From Planctomycetota bacterium (lineage in GTDB: Bacteria > Planctomycetota > UBA11346): a stretch of DNA of 64,000 nucleotides. The notes under the pieces were generated by a model. It searched no databases, was not told the origin of the DNA, and saw nothing but the letters and a program-made list of their open reading frames with translations. Position 1 is the stretch's first letter, and each line of letters begins with the position of its first letter. Position numbers and translations under genes: made by a program. Positions 9,091 through 18,098 of the stretch are shown here, one piece after another. The DNA is taken from contig JACDEI010000011.1 in the NCBI GenBank assembly GCA_013816485.1, positions 1 through 64,000 of the forward strand. The letters are read 5' to 3'.

Positions 9091-9954
9091 TCACGCCGTC
9101 TGCCGCTGCGTCACCGGGCAATCGCCCGACGCCAGGAAACGCGTCTTGTTGAGGTAACACGCCGACGTGCGGTGTCCGCCGCCGCCGCGCGCTTCGCCGA
9201 TCGCGGCGCAGTCGACGCGTCCGCCTTCGTTTGCGCGCAGGCTGTGGACCCAGCGGCCATTGCCTTTGCGGTAACACAGGATCGCCAGGTCGTAGCCCAG
9301 TCCACCGACGGCGGTCGGCAGGCAGATGTGGTCGCCGACCTCGTTCTGGTCCTGGTGGCAGGCGACCACCAGGGCGCGCACACCGGCGAGGCCGTAGGGG
9401 GCCTCGATTGCGATGCCTTGGCTGACCGCCTTCTGCACCCGTTCGGCGGTGGCCGCCAGCAGTGGTCGGCCGATCTCGGCCATCCGCGCGAGGTCGGCTT
9501 CGAGGATGCCCTGGAAGCGGTCGCCGCTGAAAGTCGCAGATAGTCCGGCGGCGATCGCACGGCTATCCGGCAGCTTCCATTGCCAGAGATCCTTGTCCTT
9601 GATGTAGGCGATCACCGGCGGCGGTTCACGATCACCGAACAGCACCTTCCAGGTCAGTGAGCTGCCGCATTCGGAAAGGTCGAGCGTGCCCCAGCCGAGC
9701 TGTTTGTGGACACCGGCCTGTGAGGCGTGGTGATCGATCCAGAGGACTTCGCTGGCCTGCGCCTTGAGCGCACGCATGTGTTCGAGCGGCAGGCCGAAGT
9801 CGACCACGTACACCCGGCGGTCGAGCACGGTCGGCGGCGTCATGCCGTACTGCATCGAGAGAAAGTCGCAGTCCGGCTCCTTCTTCATCACCACCGCGGC
9901 GGCACCATTGCCGTCGAGGCAGTTCTTGTGGTAGAGGCACAGTGGACGCGGCAT
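9091..9954 (-). CDS. DHH-family phosphoesterase
   Basis: About 287 residues from the ATG at 9954; an ATG at 9963 is equally possible. It belongs to the DHH superfamily of Mn-dependent phosphoesterases: CLDGNGAAAVV at the N-terminus, VVDFGLP, the IDHHASQ motif, and a C-terminal DHHA1-type GGGGHRTSA. Relatives cleave nanoRNA, cyclic dinucleotides or similar phosphodiesters; which one applies cannot be read here. The frame remains open another 113 codons upstream (to 10293) in sequence without recognisable domain character, so the short start is preferred. It is convergent with rmlB. Confidence 0.8.
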   Translation of the reverse strand: MPRPLCLYHKNCLDGNGAAAVVMKKEPDCDFLSMQYGMTPPTVLDRRVYVVDFGLPLEHMRALKAQASEVLWIDHHASQAGVHKQLGWGTLDLSECGSSLTWKVLFGDREPPPVIAYIKDKDLWQWKLPDSRAIAAGLSATFSGDRFQGILEADLARMAEIGRPLLAATAERVQKAVSQGIAIEAPYGLAGVRALVVACHQDQNEVGDHICLPTAVGGLGYDLAILCYRKGNGRWVHSLRANEGGRVDCAAIGEARGGGGHRTSACYLNKTRFLASGDCPVTQRQTA

Positions 9955-9963
9955 GGCCGCCAT

Positions 9964-10479
9964 GCTCGCCAAGCATCTGGTGGGGCAAGTCCCGGCGGTC
10001 CCCGGTCGCGCACCGTGCGGTTCGCTGGTCGCGGTTCGCTGCTCGCGAGTCACTGGGGCGTCGGCGCGGTTCCGGCGAAGTAGGCGAGCTACTTCGGCCA
10101 ACGCCGTGATGGTCAATGACATCTCACGCGAGATGATCGTCGGGCGTGCGCCGCTGCGATCGATCAGCCGTGCAGCGGCTTCCTGGATGGGGTCGATCCA
10201 GCGGCAGGCGGCACTGGCGTGGGGATTCGCCGTCGCCTGGTTCCTGGGCGTGATCTGGTCAGGTGCCAAGCGCATCAAGCGCATCAAGCGCACGACGTGT
10301 CACCTATCGGCGTTTCGCCGGGATCACGCCCGCCGCGTATGGGCATGGCTTTTCCCTGCAAGCCGCCAACCAACCTGCCGGATCATGGGTAGCTGCCACT
10401 GGACGCCGCAGCCCAGCGGCGAAGGATCGGCAACCATCAGCCCCTTAGAACGGGCCATCACTCCTGCATCGGAGCCCTC
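9964..10479. other. intergenic region without a supported gene
   Basis: About 515 bp between two divergent genes. Frames are open on both strands but show no domain, signal peptide or ribosome-binding evidence. Around 10267-10292 there are about 2.7 copies of a 9-bp direct repeat (gcgcatcaa). Promoters for the divergent DHH and exported-protein genes should lie here, but I could not identify one. Confidence 0.4.
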
Positions 10480-12114
10480 ATGCGTCGTCTCATCCTGTCC
10501 GCTGTTCTGGCGATCGGTCTCACCGGTGCGCTCGCCCCCGTTGCAGCAACCGCCGCCGACATGGCGGTCCCCGCGCCGATGGCGATGCCAGAGGAGACCG
10601 CCTACGTCATCGCCGTGGTCCCTGACCTGCTCGCCACGCTCGGCCGCATCGAAGCGATCGCCGGCCAGTTCGCACCTGGGCAGATGCCGCCCGGTTCGCT
10701 CAAGGGCCAGCTCGGTGCGATGCTCGGTGATCCGGGGTTGGCGAACTTCACCGGTAAGCCGGTGATCGTCGTGGTCGGCCCAGGCGCACCGACGCCGTCG
10801 TTCGCCTTGTTGGTGCCGGCCACCGATCCGCAGAAGTACCTCGATGCCGGGGTGAACTTCGGCATGCTGCTGGGCAAGGCGGTCGACGGCATCGCGGTGC
10901 TGACGCAGACGCCCGATGGCGAGATCCTGGGTGAGAAGGTCGCCAAGACCTATGCCAACCTGATTAAAACTTTGCCCAAGGGCGACATCCGCCTGTTGGT
11001 TGCGCCGGACAAGCTGATGCAGACCTACGGTGGCATGCTCGGCATGATGGCGCAGATGGCCGCCGCGCAGAATCCCAACGGTGCCGGGGTCGCCAAGATC
11101 CTCGGCCTGGAAGTCGCGGGATTGATGGCCATCGCCGCTGACATCAGTGCGGTGCAGATTGATCTCAATCTCGATCCGGTCGCCATCGGCGAAGAGCTGA
11201 CGATCTCGGCCAAGCCGGGTTCGGAACTGGCCAAGGCGCTCGTTGCACCGCCCGCCGCCGTCGGCCAGCGCGCCGCCGCGCGGCTGAGCAATGAACCATC
11301 ACTGATGGCTATGAGCGGTCGGGTGAACCACGAGGCCTACGCCAAGTACGCGGGCAACCTGCTGCGCATGCTCAAGGCCAAGCCCGAGGGCCAGGCGCTC
11401 ATCACCGATGAGGTGATCGCGGTGGTCGAGGGGTACGGTGCCGGTCTGACCGGCGACACCGCCATGCGTATGCGCACCACCGAGGCCCAGCCGCTGCTGT
11501 GGGAAGGCCTGAGCTCCACCAGCGATTCGGCCAAGGCGGAAGCCAACTTCGAGAAGCTCACGACCCTCTTCACCGGCAAGGGCGCGATCGCCGACCTCTA
11601 CCGCGAGATGGGCATCACCATGTCGCTGGACAAGGGTGTGCGCACCAGTCCGTCGGGTGTGCCGGTCCACGCTATGAAGGTGACCATCGACGAGACCAAG
11701 GTCACGCCCGAACAGGCGGCGCAGATGAAGGCGATGTCCGGTTATGAACTCGCCGTGACCAAGGGTTGGGTGGTGATGGCGCAGGATCCCGCGAGCCTCG
11801 ACGCGCTCATCGCTGGCACCGGCAAGGGCATGACCACGCACGCCGAGAAGACCCTGGGTGCCGGCCGCAACCTCTACGCCGACATCGACCTGATCGGCCT
11901 CGTCCGCGCGGCGATGAAGATGTCGGGCACCGGTATGGACGCGATGATCCCCGCGACCAAACCCGGCGAACCGATGAGCATCGCCAGCACCACCGCCGAC
12001 GGCCGCACACTGATCGAGATCAAATGGCCGCTCGCGCCGTTCGTCGAACTGATGAAGGCTGCACAGGGTGGCGGCGCGCCGCAGCCGAAGCCGGAAGACA
12101 ATCCGGCGTTCTGA
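10480..12114 (+). CDS. large exported protein of unknown function with a Pro-rich PAF tail
   Basis: 544 residues with a clear Sec signal peptide (MRRLILSAVLAIGLTGALA... cleaved near AATAA). The mature part is rich in Ala, Met and Gly and has alternating strand and helix segments (VIVVVGPGAPTPSFALLVP, WVVMAQDP). This loosely recalls DUF3352-type periplasmic proteins, but I do not claim membership. No catalytic motif is visible. The C-terminus is PQPKPEDNPAF, a tail shared in style with the proteins at 58984-59607 and 3117-5306. It stands alone between divergent DHH and downstream fusA and is probably its own transcription unit. Confidence 0.75.
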   Translation: MRRLILSAVLAIGLTGALAPVAATAADMAVPAPMAMPEETAYVIAVVPDLLATLGRIEAIAGQFAPGQMPPGSLKGQLGAMLGDPGLANFTGKPVIVVVGPGAPTPSFALLVPATDPQKYLDAGVNFGMLLGKAVDGIAVLTQTPDGEILGEKVAKTYANLIKTLPKGDIRLLVAPDKLMQTYGGMLGMMAQMAAAQNPNGAGVAKILGLEVAGLMAIAADISAVQIDLNLDPVAIGEELTISAKPGSELAKALVAPPAAVGQRAAARLSNEPSLMAMSGRVNHEAYAKYAGNLLRMLKAKPEGQALITDEVIAVVEGYGAGLTGDTAMRMRTTEAQPLLWEGLSSTSDSAKAEANFEKLTTLFTGKGAIADLYREMGITMSLDKGVRTSPSGVPVHAMKVTIDETKVTPEQAAQMKAMSGYELAVTKGWVVMAQDPASLDALIAGTGKGMTTHAEKTLGAGRNLYADIDLIGLVRAAMKMSGTGMDAMIPATKPGEPMSIASTTADGRTLIEIKWPLAPFVELMKAAQGGGAPQPKPEDNPAF

Positions 12115-12124
12115 CCCCGCGCGG

Positions 12125-12209
12125 CGACAACCAACGGTTGGCCGCGGTGACAACCAGCGGTTGGCGATGTGGCGATGTGGCGATGTGGCGATGTGGCGAT
12201 GTGATGTGG
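12125..12209. repeat. 18-bp direct repeat followed by five 8-bp tandem repeats
   Basis: Two near-identical 18-bp segments (12125-12142 and 12149-12166) are each built around a CCAAC/GTTGG-like inverted repeat. They run into five perfect copies of the 8-bp unit ggcgatgt (12163-12202) and a partial sixth. The array sits in the intergenic space about 140 bp upstream of the fusA start and could vary in copy number by slippage. Confidence 0.8.
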
Positions 12210-12346
12210 AATGGCGGCCCAATGGGTCGCCCTTCCCCCTTGTCTCCAAGGACATGGCACCATGATCCCGCCCTCCTTAACGGGGCGGCCCCAGGGCCGT
12301 CCTGCCTTCTCTCAATCTGCCAGTTCAGCCCAAGTCGGAGCCCCCC

Positions 12347-14470
12347 ATGGCCATCAATCTCGTCAAGACGCGCAATTTCGGCATCGTTGCCCACATCGAC
12401 TCGGGCAAGACCACCGTGTCTGAGCGCATCCTCTACTACACCGGCAAGAAGCATAAAATCGGTGAAGTGCACGATGGCGCCGCGTCGACCGACTGGATGA
12501 AGGAAGAACAGGAACGCGGCATCACCATCACCGCCGCGGCGGTGTTCGCCCAGTGGCGTGGCCACGACATCAACCTCATCGACACTCCCGGACACGTGGA
12601 CTTCACCGCTGAGGTAGAACGTTCCTGCCGCGTGCTCGACGGCGCGGTCGTGGTGTTCTGTGCCGTGGCCGGCGTGCAGGCCCAGTCCGAGACCGTGTGG
12701 CGTCAGGCCAACAAGTACTCGGTGCCCCGCTTGGTGTTCGTCAACAAGATGGACCGCATGGGTGCCAACTTCGACCGCGTGGTCGGCCAGGTGAAGGAAC
12801 GTCTCGCTGGCAACCCGGTACCCATCCAAATGCCGATCGGTGCGGGCGACGACTTCCGCGCCATCATCGACCTGGTGCTGATGAAGATGTTCACCTTCGA
12901 GGGCGAGAAGGGTGAAGACCAGAAGGAGAACGAGATCCCGGCCGAGTTCAAAGCCGAGGCGGAGAAGCGTCGTCATGCGATGATCGACTCGGTTGCCAGC
13001 TTTTGCGGCAACGAAGAGATCGAATCCGCCTACCTCGACAACGGCACGCTCACCAACGAGCAGATCATGAAGGGTCTGCAGACTGGCGCGATGACCTTCA
13101 AGCTGCAGCCCATGCTGTGCGGCGCCGCGCTGCGCAACAAGGGCGTCCAGATGCTGCTCGACGCCGTGGTCGACATCCTGCCCAACCCCAAGGATGCCAA
13201 CTTGATCAATCAGTTCGAATTGAGCGACACCCTGAAGGCCAACCCCATTCCGACGGTCTGCGATGCCAAGGCTCCGCTGCGCGCCATGGTGTTCAAGATC
13301 ATGAACATGCCCGTGCTGGGCGACGTGTCCTTCGTGCGTGTCTATCAAGGCACCATCAAGGAAGGCGACGCGATGGTTGCCGCCGGTACCAACCGTACCG
13401 AGCGCGCTGCGCGCATGGTCAAACTGGTCGGCCTGAGCTCGACCAAGGTCGACGAAGCCCAGGCCGGTGACATCTGCGCCTTGGTTGGCCTTAAGGGCAC
13501 CCAGACCGGCGATACGCTGGTGCACATCAGCGATCAGCACCCGATGGTGCTCGACGGCATCAGCTTCGCCAAGCCGGTGATCACCATGGCGATCGAGCCC
13601 AAGTCGAACGCCGACAAGGAAAAGCTCGCCTACGGTCTGGCCCGTCTGGAACGCGAAGATCCGACCTTCAAGAAGTGGACCGATCCTGAGACCTCGCAGC
13701 TGATCATCGCGGGCATGGGCGAACTGCACCTTGAAGTGCTCTCGCACCGTATCCGCGACGAATACAAGGTCGACGCCGTGGTCGGCAAGCCGCGCGTGAG
13801 CTACCGCCAGACCATCTCCAAGCAGCTCGAAGTGCGCGGCAAACACGTCAAGCAGTCGGGTGGTCGTGGTCAGTACGGTGACTGTACCCTGATCATTCGT
13901 CCGCTGACCGCGGAAGAAAAGGCCACTGGCCAGGAATTCATCTTCGAGAACGCCACTCGTGGCGGCTCGGTGCCGAAGGAATACGTCGGCCCGATCGAAG
14001 AGGGTGTGCGTAACGAACTGGCGCGCGGCTATGAACTGCCGTTCCCGGTGATCAACGTCCACGTGTCGCTGATCGACGGTTCGTACCACGACGTCGACTC
14101 GTCGGAGCACGCGTTCGTCGCGGCCGGCGCGCTCGCCATCCGTCTGGCCTACCCGCAGCTTGGCGTCCAGGCGACCGAGCCATGGATGCGCGTCGAAGTC
14201 GAGACCCCGGACCAGTTCACCGGCTCGATCATGGGTTCGCTCCAGTCGAAGCGCGCGATGATCACCGAGTCGCTCGACCGCGGCCCGAACAAGATCATCC
14301 GCTGCGAGGTGCCGCTGGCCGAGATGTTCGGCTACACCACCGACCTGCGCTCCATGTCGCAGGGCCGCGCCGGCTACTCGATGGAACCCGCTGAGTACAA
14401 GCAGGTCCCGAACAGCATGATCGAGAAGCTGAAGAAGGCCGAAGGCGTCGTGAAAGCCGAGAAGGGCTGA
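12347..14470 (+). CDS. fusA: translation elongation factor G
   Basis: 707 residues, normal EF-G length. It is the GTPase that drives ribosomal translocation. G-motifs are AHIDSGKTT (Ser where most EF-Gs have Ala), the switch region [14 protein letters not shown] and NKMD. Domains II-V follow, with [19 protein letters not shown], and [14 protein letters not shown] near the end. The start is ATG at 12347 with GGAG about 8 bp upstream. It is not next to rpsL, rpsG or tuf, so it lies outside a str-type operon. Whether it is the only fusA cannot be told from this window. Confidence 0.95.
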   Translation: MAINLVKTRNFGIVAHIDSGKTTVSERILYYTGKKHKIGEVHDGAASTDWMKEEQERGITITAAAVFAQWRGHDINLIDTPGHVDFTAEVERSCRVLDGAVVVFCAVAGVQAQSETVWRQANKYSVPRLVFVNKMDRMGANFDRVVGQVKERLAGNPVPIQMPIGAGDDFRAIIDLVLMKMFTFEGEKGEDQKENEIPAEFKAEAEKRRHAMIDSVASFCGNEEIESAYLDNGTLTNEQIMKGLQTGAMTFKLQPMLCGAALRNKGVQMLLDAVVDILPNPKDANLINQFELSDTLKANPIPTVCDAKAPLRAMVFKIMNMPVLGDVSFVRVYQGTIKEGDAMVAAGTNRTERAARMVKLVGLSSTKVDEAQAGDICALVGLKGTQTGDTLVHISDQHPMVLDGISFAKPVITMAIEPKSNADKEKLAYGLARLEREDPTFKKWTDPETSQLIIAGMGELHLEVLSHRIRDEYKVDAVVGKPRVSYRQTISKQLEVRGKHVKQSGGRGQYGDCTLIIRPLTAEEKATGQEFIFENATRGGSVPKEYVGPIEEGVRNELARGYELPFPVINVHVSLIDGSYHDVDSSEHAFVAAGALAIRLAYPQLGVQATEPWMRVEVETPDQFTGSIMGSLQSKRAMITESLDRGPNKIIRCEVPLAEMFGYTTDLRSMSQGRAGYSMEPAEYKQVPNSMIEKLKKAEGVVKAEKG

Positions 14471-14478
14471 GTTGTTAA

Positions 14479-14527
14479 CCTGGGGTGCGCCAGCAGGGCT
14501 GGCACCCCAGGAACGCGCCTTCGGCGC
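14479..14527 (+). terminator. double hairpin after fusA (terminator or palindromic repeat)
   Basis: A strong stem at 14479-14511 (CCTGGGGT...ACCCCAGG with an inner GCCAGC/GCTGGC stem, two-base bulge) lies 8 bp after the fusA stop. It is followed by a small GCGCC-TTC-GGCGC hairpin at 14515-14527. There is no U-tract, so it may act only as an mRNA 3'-end stabiliser or be a dispersed palindromic repeat. Confidence 0.55.
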
Positions 14528-14558
14528 TGCCCCGTGGAAGCCGGACAACCGAGCTCGG

Positions 14559-15377
14559 TCAGGTTTGTGTCGTTGAACCCCGTGGTGGCTGGCCATCATG
14601 GGGTTCTTCGTTTCTCAGGGCGCGGCGCCGACAGACCAGCAGCACTTCATCATGGTTGCCGTTGGTCAGTGCGGCGGTACCCGCAGTCAGGGTCAACTCC
14701 TGCTGCATCTTCAGCCCGATGGGCATCAGCACATGGTTGTAGAGGAACATCGCGCGCCGTGGCATCGCCTTGAACCAGAACATACCGAAATCGACCAGCC
14801 ACTGCCGCGGCTGCATGCCGTAGCCTGCGCTTTCGACGATCTCCAGGCCGTGTTCGGCGAGCATGGCCAACACCCTGGGCGGTTCGTACCGGCGCACGTG
14901 TCCGCACATCGCATCGAAGGGGGTCCAGCGAGCGGCGAACAGCGGGAACGACAGGACCAGGCGCCCACCGTCGGCAAGCACACGTACCAGTTCGCTAAGC
15001 ACGCGCTGGTCGTCCTCGACGTGCTCGATGATGTCGAAGGCGCACACCAGGGCGGTGCTGCGATCGGCGAATGGCAACGCGGTGGCGCTGCCGCACTGTG
15101 CATCCGCTCCGCCAGCACGCAGACGCTCGACGCAGGCCGGGCTCAGATCGACAAAACGTGTACCGGCGATCGGCAGGCGCGGGCGCATGCCGGGGCCGAC
15201 CTCCAGTCGCGTGGATGCTTCACGACACCAACCGTCGACCAGCGTCCAGGTGTTGAACCGTTCGGGCGCCGGCCAGCGGACCTTGGCCCACAGATGATCA
15301 TAGAAGGCACGGTTGATCGCCGTCGCGTCGTGCCTGGGCGACGCTGACGCGGGAACATCTGCAAGATCTGTGGTCAT
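14559..15377 (-). CDS. class I SAM-dependent methyltransferase
   Basis: 272 residues. The Methyltransf_11 type is indicated by motif I LEVGPGMRP, an acidic VDLSPA loop, SATALPFADRS, and CAFDIIEHVEDDQRVLSELVRVL with GGRLVLSFPLF. The C-terminal part has a hydrophobic, aromatic region (FGMFWFKAMPRRAMFLYNHV) that could touch a membrane or lipid substrate. The methyl acceptor is unknown. It is convergent with fusA. The next gene on the same strand starts upstream at 15701, 31 bp away, so the two may be co-transcribed. Confidence 0.8.
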   Translation of the reverse strand: MTTDLADVPASASPRHDATAINRAFYDHLWAKVRWPAPERFNTWTLVDGWCREASTRLEVGPGMRPRLPIAGTRFVDLSPACVERLRAGGADAQCGSATALPFADRSTALVCAFDIIEHVEDDQRVLSELVRVLADGGRLVLSFPLFAARWTPFDAMCGHVRRYEPPRVLAMLAEHGLEIVESAGYGMQPRQWLVDFGMFWFKAMPRRAMFLYNHVLMPIGLKMQQELTLTAGTAALTNGNHDEVLLVCRRRALRNEEPHDGQPPRGSTTQT

Positions 15378-15407
15378 GGGTGGCGTTCAGGTCTCAAGCG
15401 CAGGCGA

Positions 15408-15701
15408 TCAGCCGCGCTTGCTCAGCAGGGCGTCGACTTGTTTCTCCGCCGCCGCCCAGTCCAACAGTTCGTTGCCGTCGGAGAACCCACGCTTCTGCGC
15501 CAGGTAATAGGCCGCCTCGGCGATCATCTTCATGCGCTCGGCCGGGCTGAGGATGGGCTTGGCTGCAACCGGTTTGGCGGCAGCCGGTTTGGCGGCGGCC
15601 AGTTTGGCCGGTGCCGCGCTTTTGGCTACGCTGGTGGATTCAGCAGGTTTGACCGCACTTTTCGTGCTGGCCGTGGCGGATTTTTTCGCGGGCGACGGCA
15701 T
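15408..15701 (-). CDS. DUF2934-domain protein with Ala/Lys/Pro-rich N-terminus
   Basis: 97 residues. The first half is a low-complexity basic segment with AAKP repeats, similar in composition to histone H1-like tails. The second half (ERMKMIAEAAYYLAQKRG...DWAAAEKQVD) matches the short DUF2934 domain, whose function is unknown. The basic tail may bind nucleic acid. It lies 31 bp upstream of the methyltransferase gene on the same strand. Confidence 0.75.
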   Translation of the reverse strand: MPSPAKKSATASTKSAVKPAESTSVAKSAAPAKLAAAKPAAAKPVAAKPILSPAERMKMIAEAAYYLAQKRGFSDGNELLDWAAAEKQVDALLSKRG

Positions 15702-15933
15702 GGTGATCCTCCAAGTGCGGGCACTGTAGGATCACCGGCAGGCTCGCAACCAGTGCTGGGACAGCACTCACAACTCCTTGCCTGCGTGTGCATTGGACGG
15801 ACTGCGGGGAATCGTTGCGGCATTGGGCAGCAGTGTGGTGTGGTGTGTTGCTGACGGTTGTGCCGTTTGATCCATACGACATACATCAGCCAGTTGCTCC
15901 CATTGGGGAGATGGCGGCTATACGGAGGGCTCC

Positions 15934-16827
15934 GTGCGACAGGTCTTGTTGGTGGATGACGATGAGGCGGTGCGCACCGCGTTGAGCCTGCTGCTCCAAC
16001 GCGAGGGCTGGACCGTGGTCGCTTGCCCCAGCGTCGATGCGGCGGAGCAGGTTTTTGCCCGCACCCCGTGCGATGTGGTGCTGTCCGATCTGGTGATGCC
16101 GGGCAAGGGCGCGCTGGAGCTGCTGGTGTCCTTGCGCAGACACGATCCGCGCCTGGCTTTCGTGGTGATGTCGGGCTACCTCACCGACGATCGTTTCAAG
16201 GACTTGTTGCAGGCGGGTGCCAGCGATTGCTTGGCCAAACCGTTGCAGACCGATGATCTGGTGCGGGCGCTGACCCGCGCGATCGTGTTGCGTTCGAGCG
16301 TCGAACGCCGTGGCGAGGTGGTCGCTGAACATGCGATGGTGCTGAGCGTTCCGGCCGAATTGGAACAACGCGCTGGGGTCATGGCGCAGGTCGACCTGGC
16401 GGCGCAAGCCGCTGGCTTCGATCAGCGGCGCAACCGCATTCTGATGGCGCTCGATGAGGCCTTCACCAACGCGGTGATCCACGGCGCGCAGGGCAATCGC
16501 CAACTCAGCATCGAGATCCGTGCCTCGTTCAGCCAGAACGGTGGCGTGGTGACGGTGAGCGACCCCGGCCCCGGCTTCGATCCGGTGCTGGCCGAGATGG
16601 TCGCCGACGAGGCGCATCGTCGGCGTGGCCTGTACTTGCTGCGTGCCGCGTGCGACGACACCCGCTGGCTCGGTCGCGGCAACGTCTGCCAGATGATCTT
16701 CCGTCAGCCGCAGCCGGAGGGCGGCACGTCAGCCGACGTTGCCGTGGGCGGTCTGCTGCCCAAGGGGCGCACGCGCAGCACCAGCAGCCACAAGCTGGTC
16801 GCCATCAGGCGTACGGGCAATTCCTGA
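15934..16827 (+). CDS. response regulator fused to an RsbW-like ATPase/anti-sigma kinase domain
   Basis: 297 residues, GTG start. Residues about 3-115 are a receiver domain with Asp8-10, phospho-acceptor Asp52 (LSDLVMPG), and Lys102 (AKP). Residues about 135-260 are a GHKL ATPase of the RsbW/SpoIIAB type: ALDEAFTNAVIHG (N-box) and SDPGPGFDP (G1 box). There is no dimerisation/phosphoacceptor His domain, so it is not a sensor kinase. This layout fits partner-switching systems in which phosphorylation controls an anti-sigma or anti-anti-sigma kinase. No STAS or PP2C partner is adjacent. The basic, Ser/Thr-rich C-terminal tail is disordered. Confidence 0.85.
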   Translation: MRQVLLVDDDEAVRTALSLLLQREGWTVVACPSVDAAEQVFARTPCDVVLSDLVMPGKGALELLVSLRRHDPRLAFVVMSGYLTDDRFKDLLQAGASDCLAKPLQTDDLVRALTRAIVLRSSVERRGEVVAEHAMVLSVPAELEQRAGVMAQVDLAAQAAGFDQRRNRILMALDEAFTNAVIHGAQGNRQLSIEIRASFSQNGGVVTVSDPGPGFDPVLAEMVADEAHRRRGLYLLRAACDDTRWLGRGNVCQMIFRQPQPEGGTSADVAVGGLLPKGRTRSTSSHKLVAIRRTGNS

Positions 16828-16897
16828 GCGCTGGCAGGGGTCCTGCGCAGAGTCGGCTTAGCGGCTGACTCCCGGCTGACTCCACCAATTCCAAAGA

Positions 16898-17119
16898 TTA
16901 CGCCAGCGCTTGGTGCACGCGGCGCAGGGTGGTGATGGTCTGCTCGGTCATGGTCAGGGCGGTCTGCAGGGCCGCGATCGCCTCGGCCGGATCGATGGTC
17001 TGGCTGGTGGCGGCGCGCAGGTTGTGCACCGCGGTCTCCAGCACCAAGCGTGCATCGCCCAGGTCCTCGCGCTGCTTGGCGCTGAACTTCTTCGGGTCCT
17101 GGTGTTCGCTGTCGGTCAT
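16898..17119 (-). CDS. small helical protein of unknown function
   Basis: 73 residues from the ATG at 17119. It is predicted to be almost entirely helical, with acidic and Gln-rich residues (AALQTALTMTEQTITTLRRVH), and could form a short coiled coil. It has no signal peptide and no family I recognise. It lies 77 bp downstream of the DUF1080 gene on the same strand and may share its transcript. Confidence 0.6.
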   Translation of the reverse strand: MTDSEHQDPKKFSAKQREDLGDARLVLETAVHNLRAATSQTIDPAEAIAALQTALTMTEQTITTLRRVHQALA

Positions 17120-17196
17120 GCGGTCTTCCTGAACAGAAGACGCCCGCCGTGCGGACTGGCCGGCGGCGGGCGTCGTGAGCGATCGTCGGCGGGAAC

Positions 17197-17871
17197 TCAG
17201 GGCAGCGGCTTGAGCTTGATGTTCTTGAACTCGACCTTCTGGCCGTGGTCCTGCAGCATCAGGTAACCTTTGCGCGGCAGGGTGCCGTAGGGCAGCTTGA
17301 ACTTGCCCTGGGGTTTCTGCCATTTCTCTTCCGTCACGTCGATGGCGAAGGTCTGCACGCCGTTCATCGTGCACGAGATCTTCGGTCCGTCACAGGTGAT
17401 GTCGAAGTGGTTCCATTCGCCGGACTTCATGCGCACGCCTTCGGGTGGCGCGACGAGGTCGTAGAGTGAACCGGCGATGTGGTTCGGACGGCTCATCTCG
17501 CCAGCTTCATTGATGTCGAGGATCTGGATCTCAGCACCGGTGTTGATCCAGTCCTTGAGCGACGACAGGCGGATGAATACGCCGCTGTTGCCCTTGTCGG
17601 CGATCTTCCAGTCGAGGCTGAGGACGAAGTTCTCGAACTGCTCGGCCTTGTAGAGCGCGTCGCCGCCGCCGCCGTCACGCACGAAGGCGCCGTCGATGGC
17701 CTTCCAGTTCTTGAGCTCGTCCTTGTCGCGGTTGACCCAGCCGGTGGTCGAGGTGCCGTCGAACAGCAGCTTCCAGCCGTCGGCCTTCTCGGCATCGGTC
17801 AGGGTGTTGTCGGCAGCCATGCCGCTGACAGCGAGGCTAAGGCTGAGGAATGCGGCAGTGAGGAAGCGCAT
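17197..17871 (-). CDS. exported DUF1080 protein (3-keto-disaccharide hydrolase family)
   Basis: 224 residues with a Sec signal peptide (MRFLTAAFLSLSLAVSGMAA). The rest is a single DUF1080 concanavalin-like jelly roll: DGWKLLFDGTSTTGWV at the start, then WKI.DKGNSGVFIR, EIQILD, HIAGSLYDL, GEWNHFDI, and the terminal ..GYLMLQDHGQKVEFKNIKLKPL. The family is abundant in PVC bacteria and Bacteroidota, and members hydrolyse 3-keto-glycosides made by partner oxidoreductases. The start at 17871 is chosen for the signal peptide; the frame extends to 18006. Confidence 0.9.
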   Translation of the reverse strand: MRFLTAAFLSLSLAVSGMAADNTLTDAEKADGWKLLFDGTSTTGWVNRDKDELKNWKAIDGAFVRDGGGGDALYKAEQFENFVLSLDWKIADKGNSGVFIRLSSLKDWINTGAEIQILDINEAGEMSRPNHIAGSLYDLVAPPEGVRMKSGEWNHFDITCDGPKISCTMNGVQTFAIDVTEEKWQKPQGKFKLPYGTLPRKGYLMLQDHGQKVEFKNIKLKPLP

Positions 17872-18098
17872 GTGGGTGTTCTCCGGCGTGGGGTTGTGGG
17901 GAGGTCGGTGGTACTGGCAAGTCCAGCTCGCGTCGCCATCCGTCGGCGTACGCCGCAGCGCAAAACGCCGGAGCGCCATCGGCGTGACGAGGTAGCACCA
18001 ACCCACGGCGGAAGGACCGACCTGCTTGCGTCCGTGACCATCCCTCCACCATGCGCCCTCCGCTCGCGGAAACCCCCGCGGGCACAGGAGCTGAATCC

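Noticed and set aside
9953..10765. 270-codon plus-strand open frame between DHH and the exported protein
   Set aside because: It has no domain, runs into the exported-protein gene in a different frame, and its middle hydrophobic stretch has no signal or start support.
12347..14470. spd-type (mitochondrial-like) EF-G based on AHIDSGKTT
   Set aside because: Apart from that one Ser, the switch and G-motif neighbourhoods ([22 protein letters not shown]) follow ordinary EF-G, so the subtype call is not supported.
12020..14599. 859-codon minus-strand open frame over fusA
   Set aside because: It is antisense to a full-length EF-G with all motifs intact; long antisense frames are expected in G+C-rich genes.
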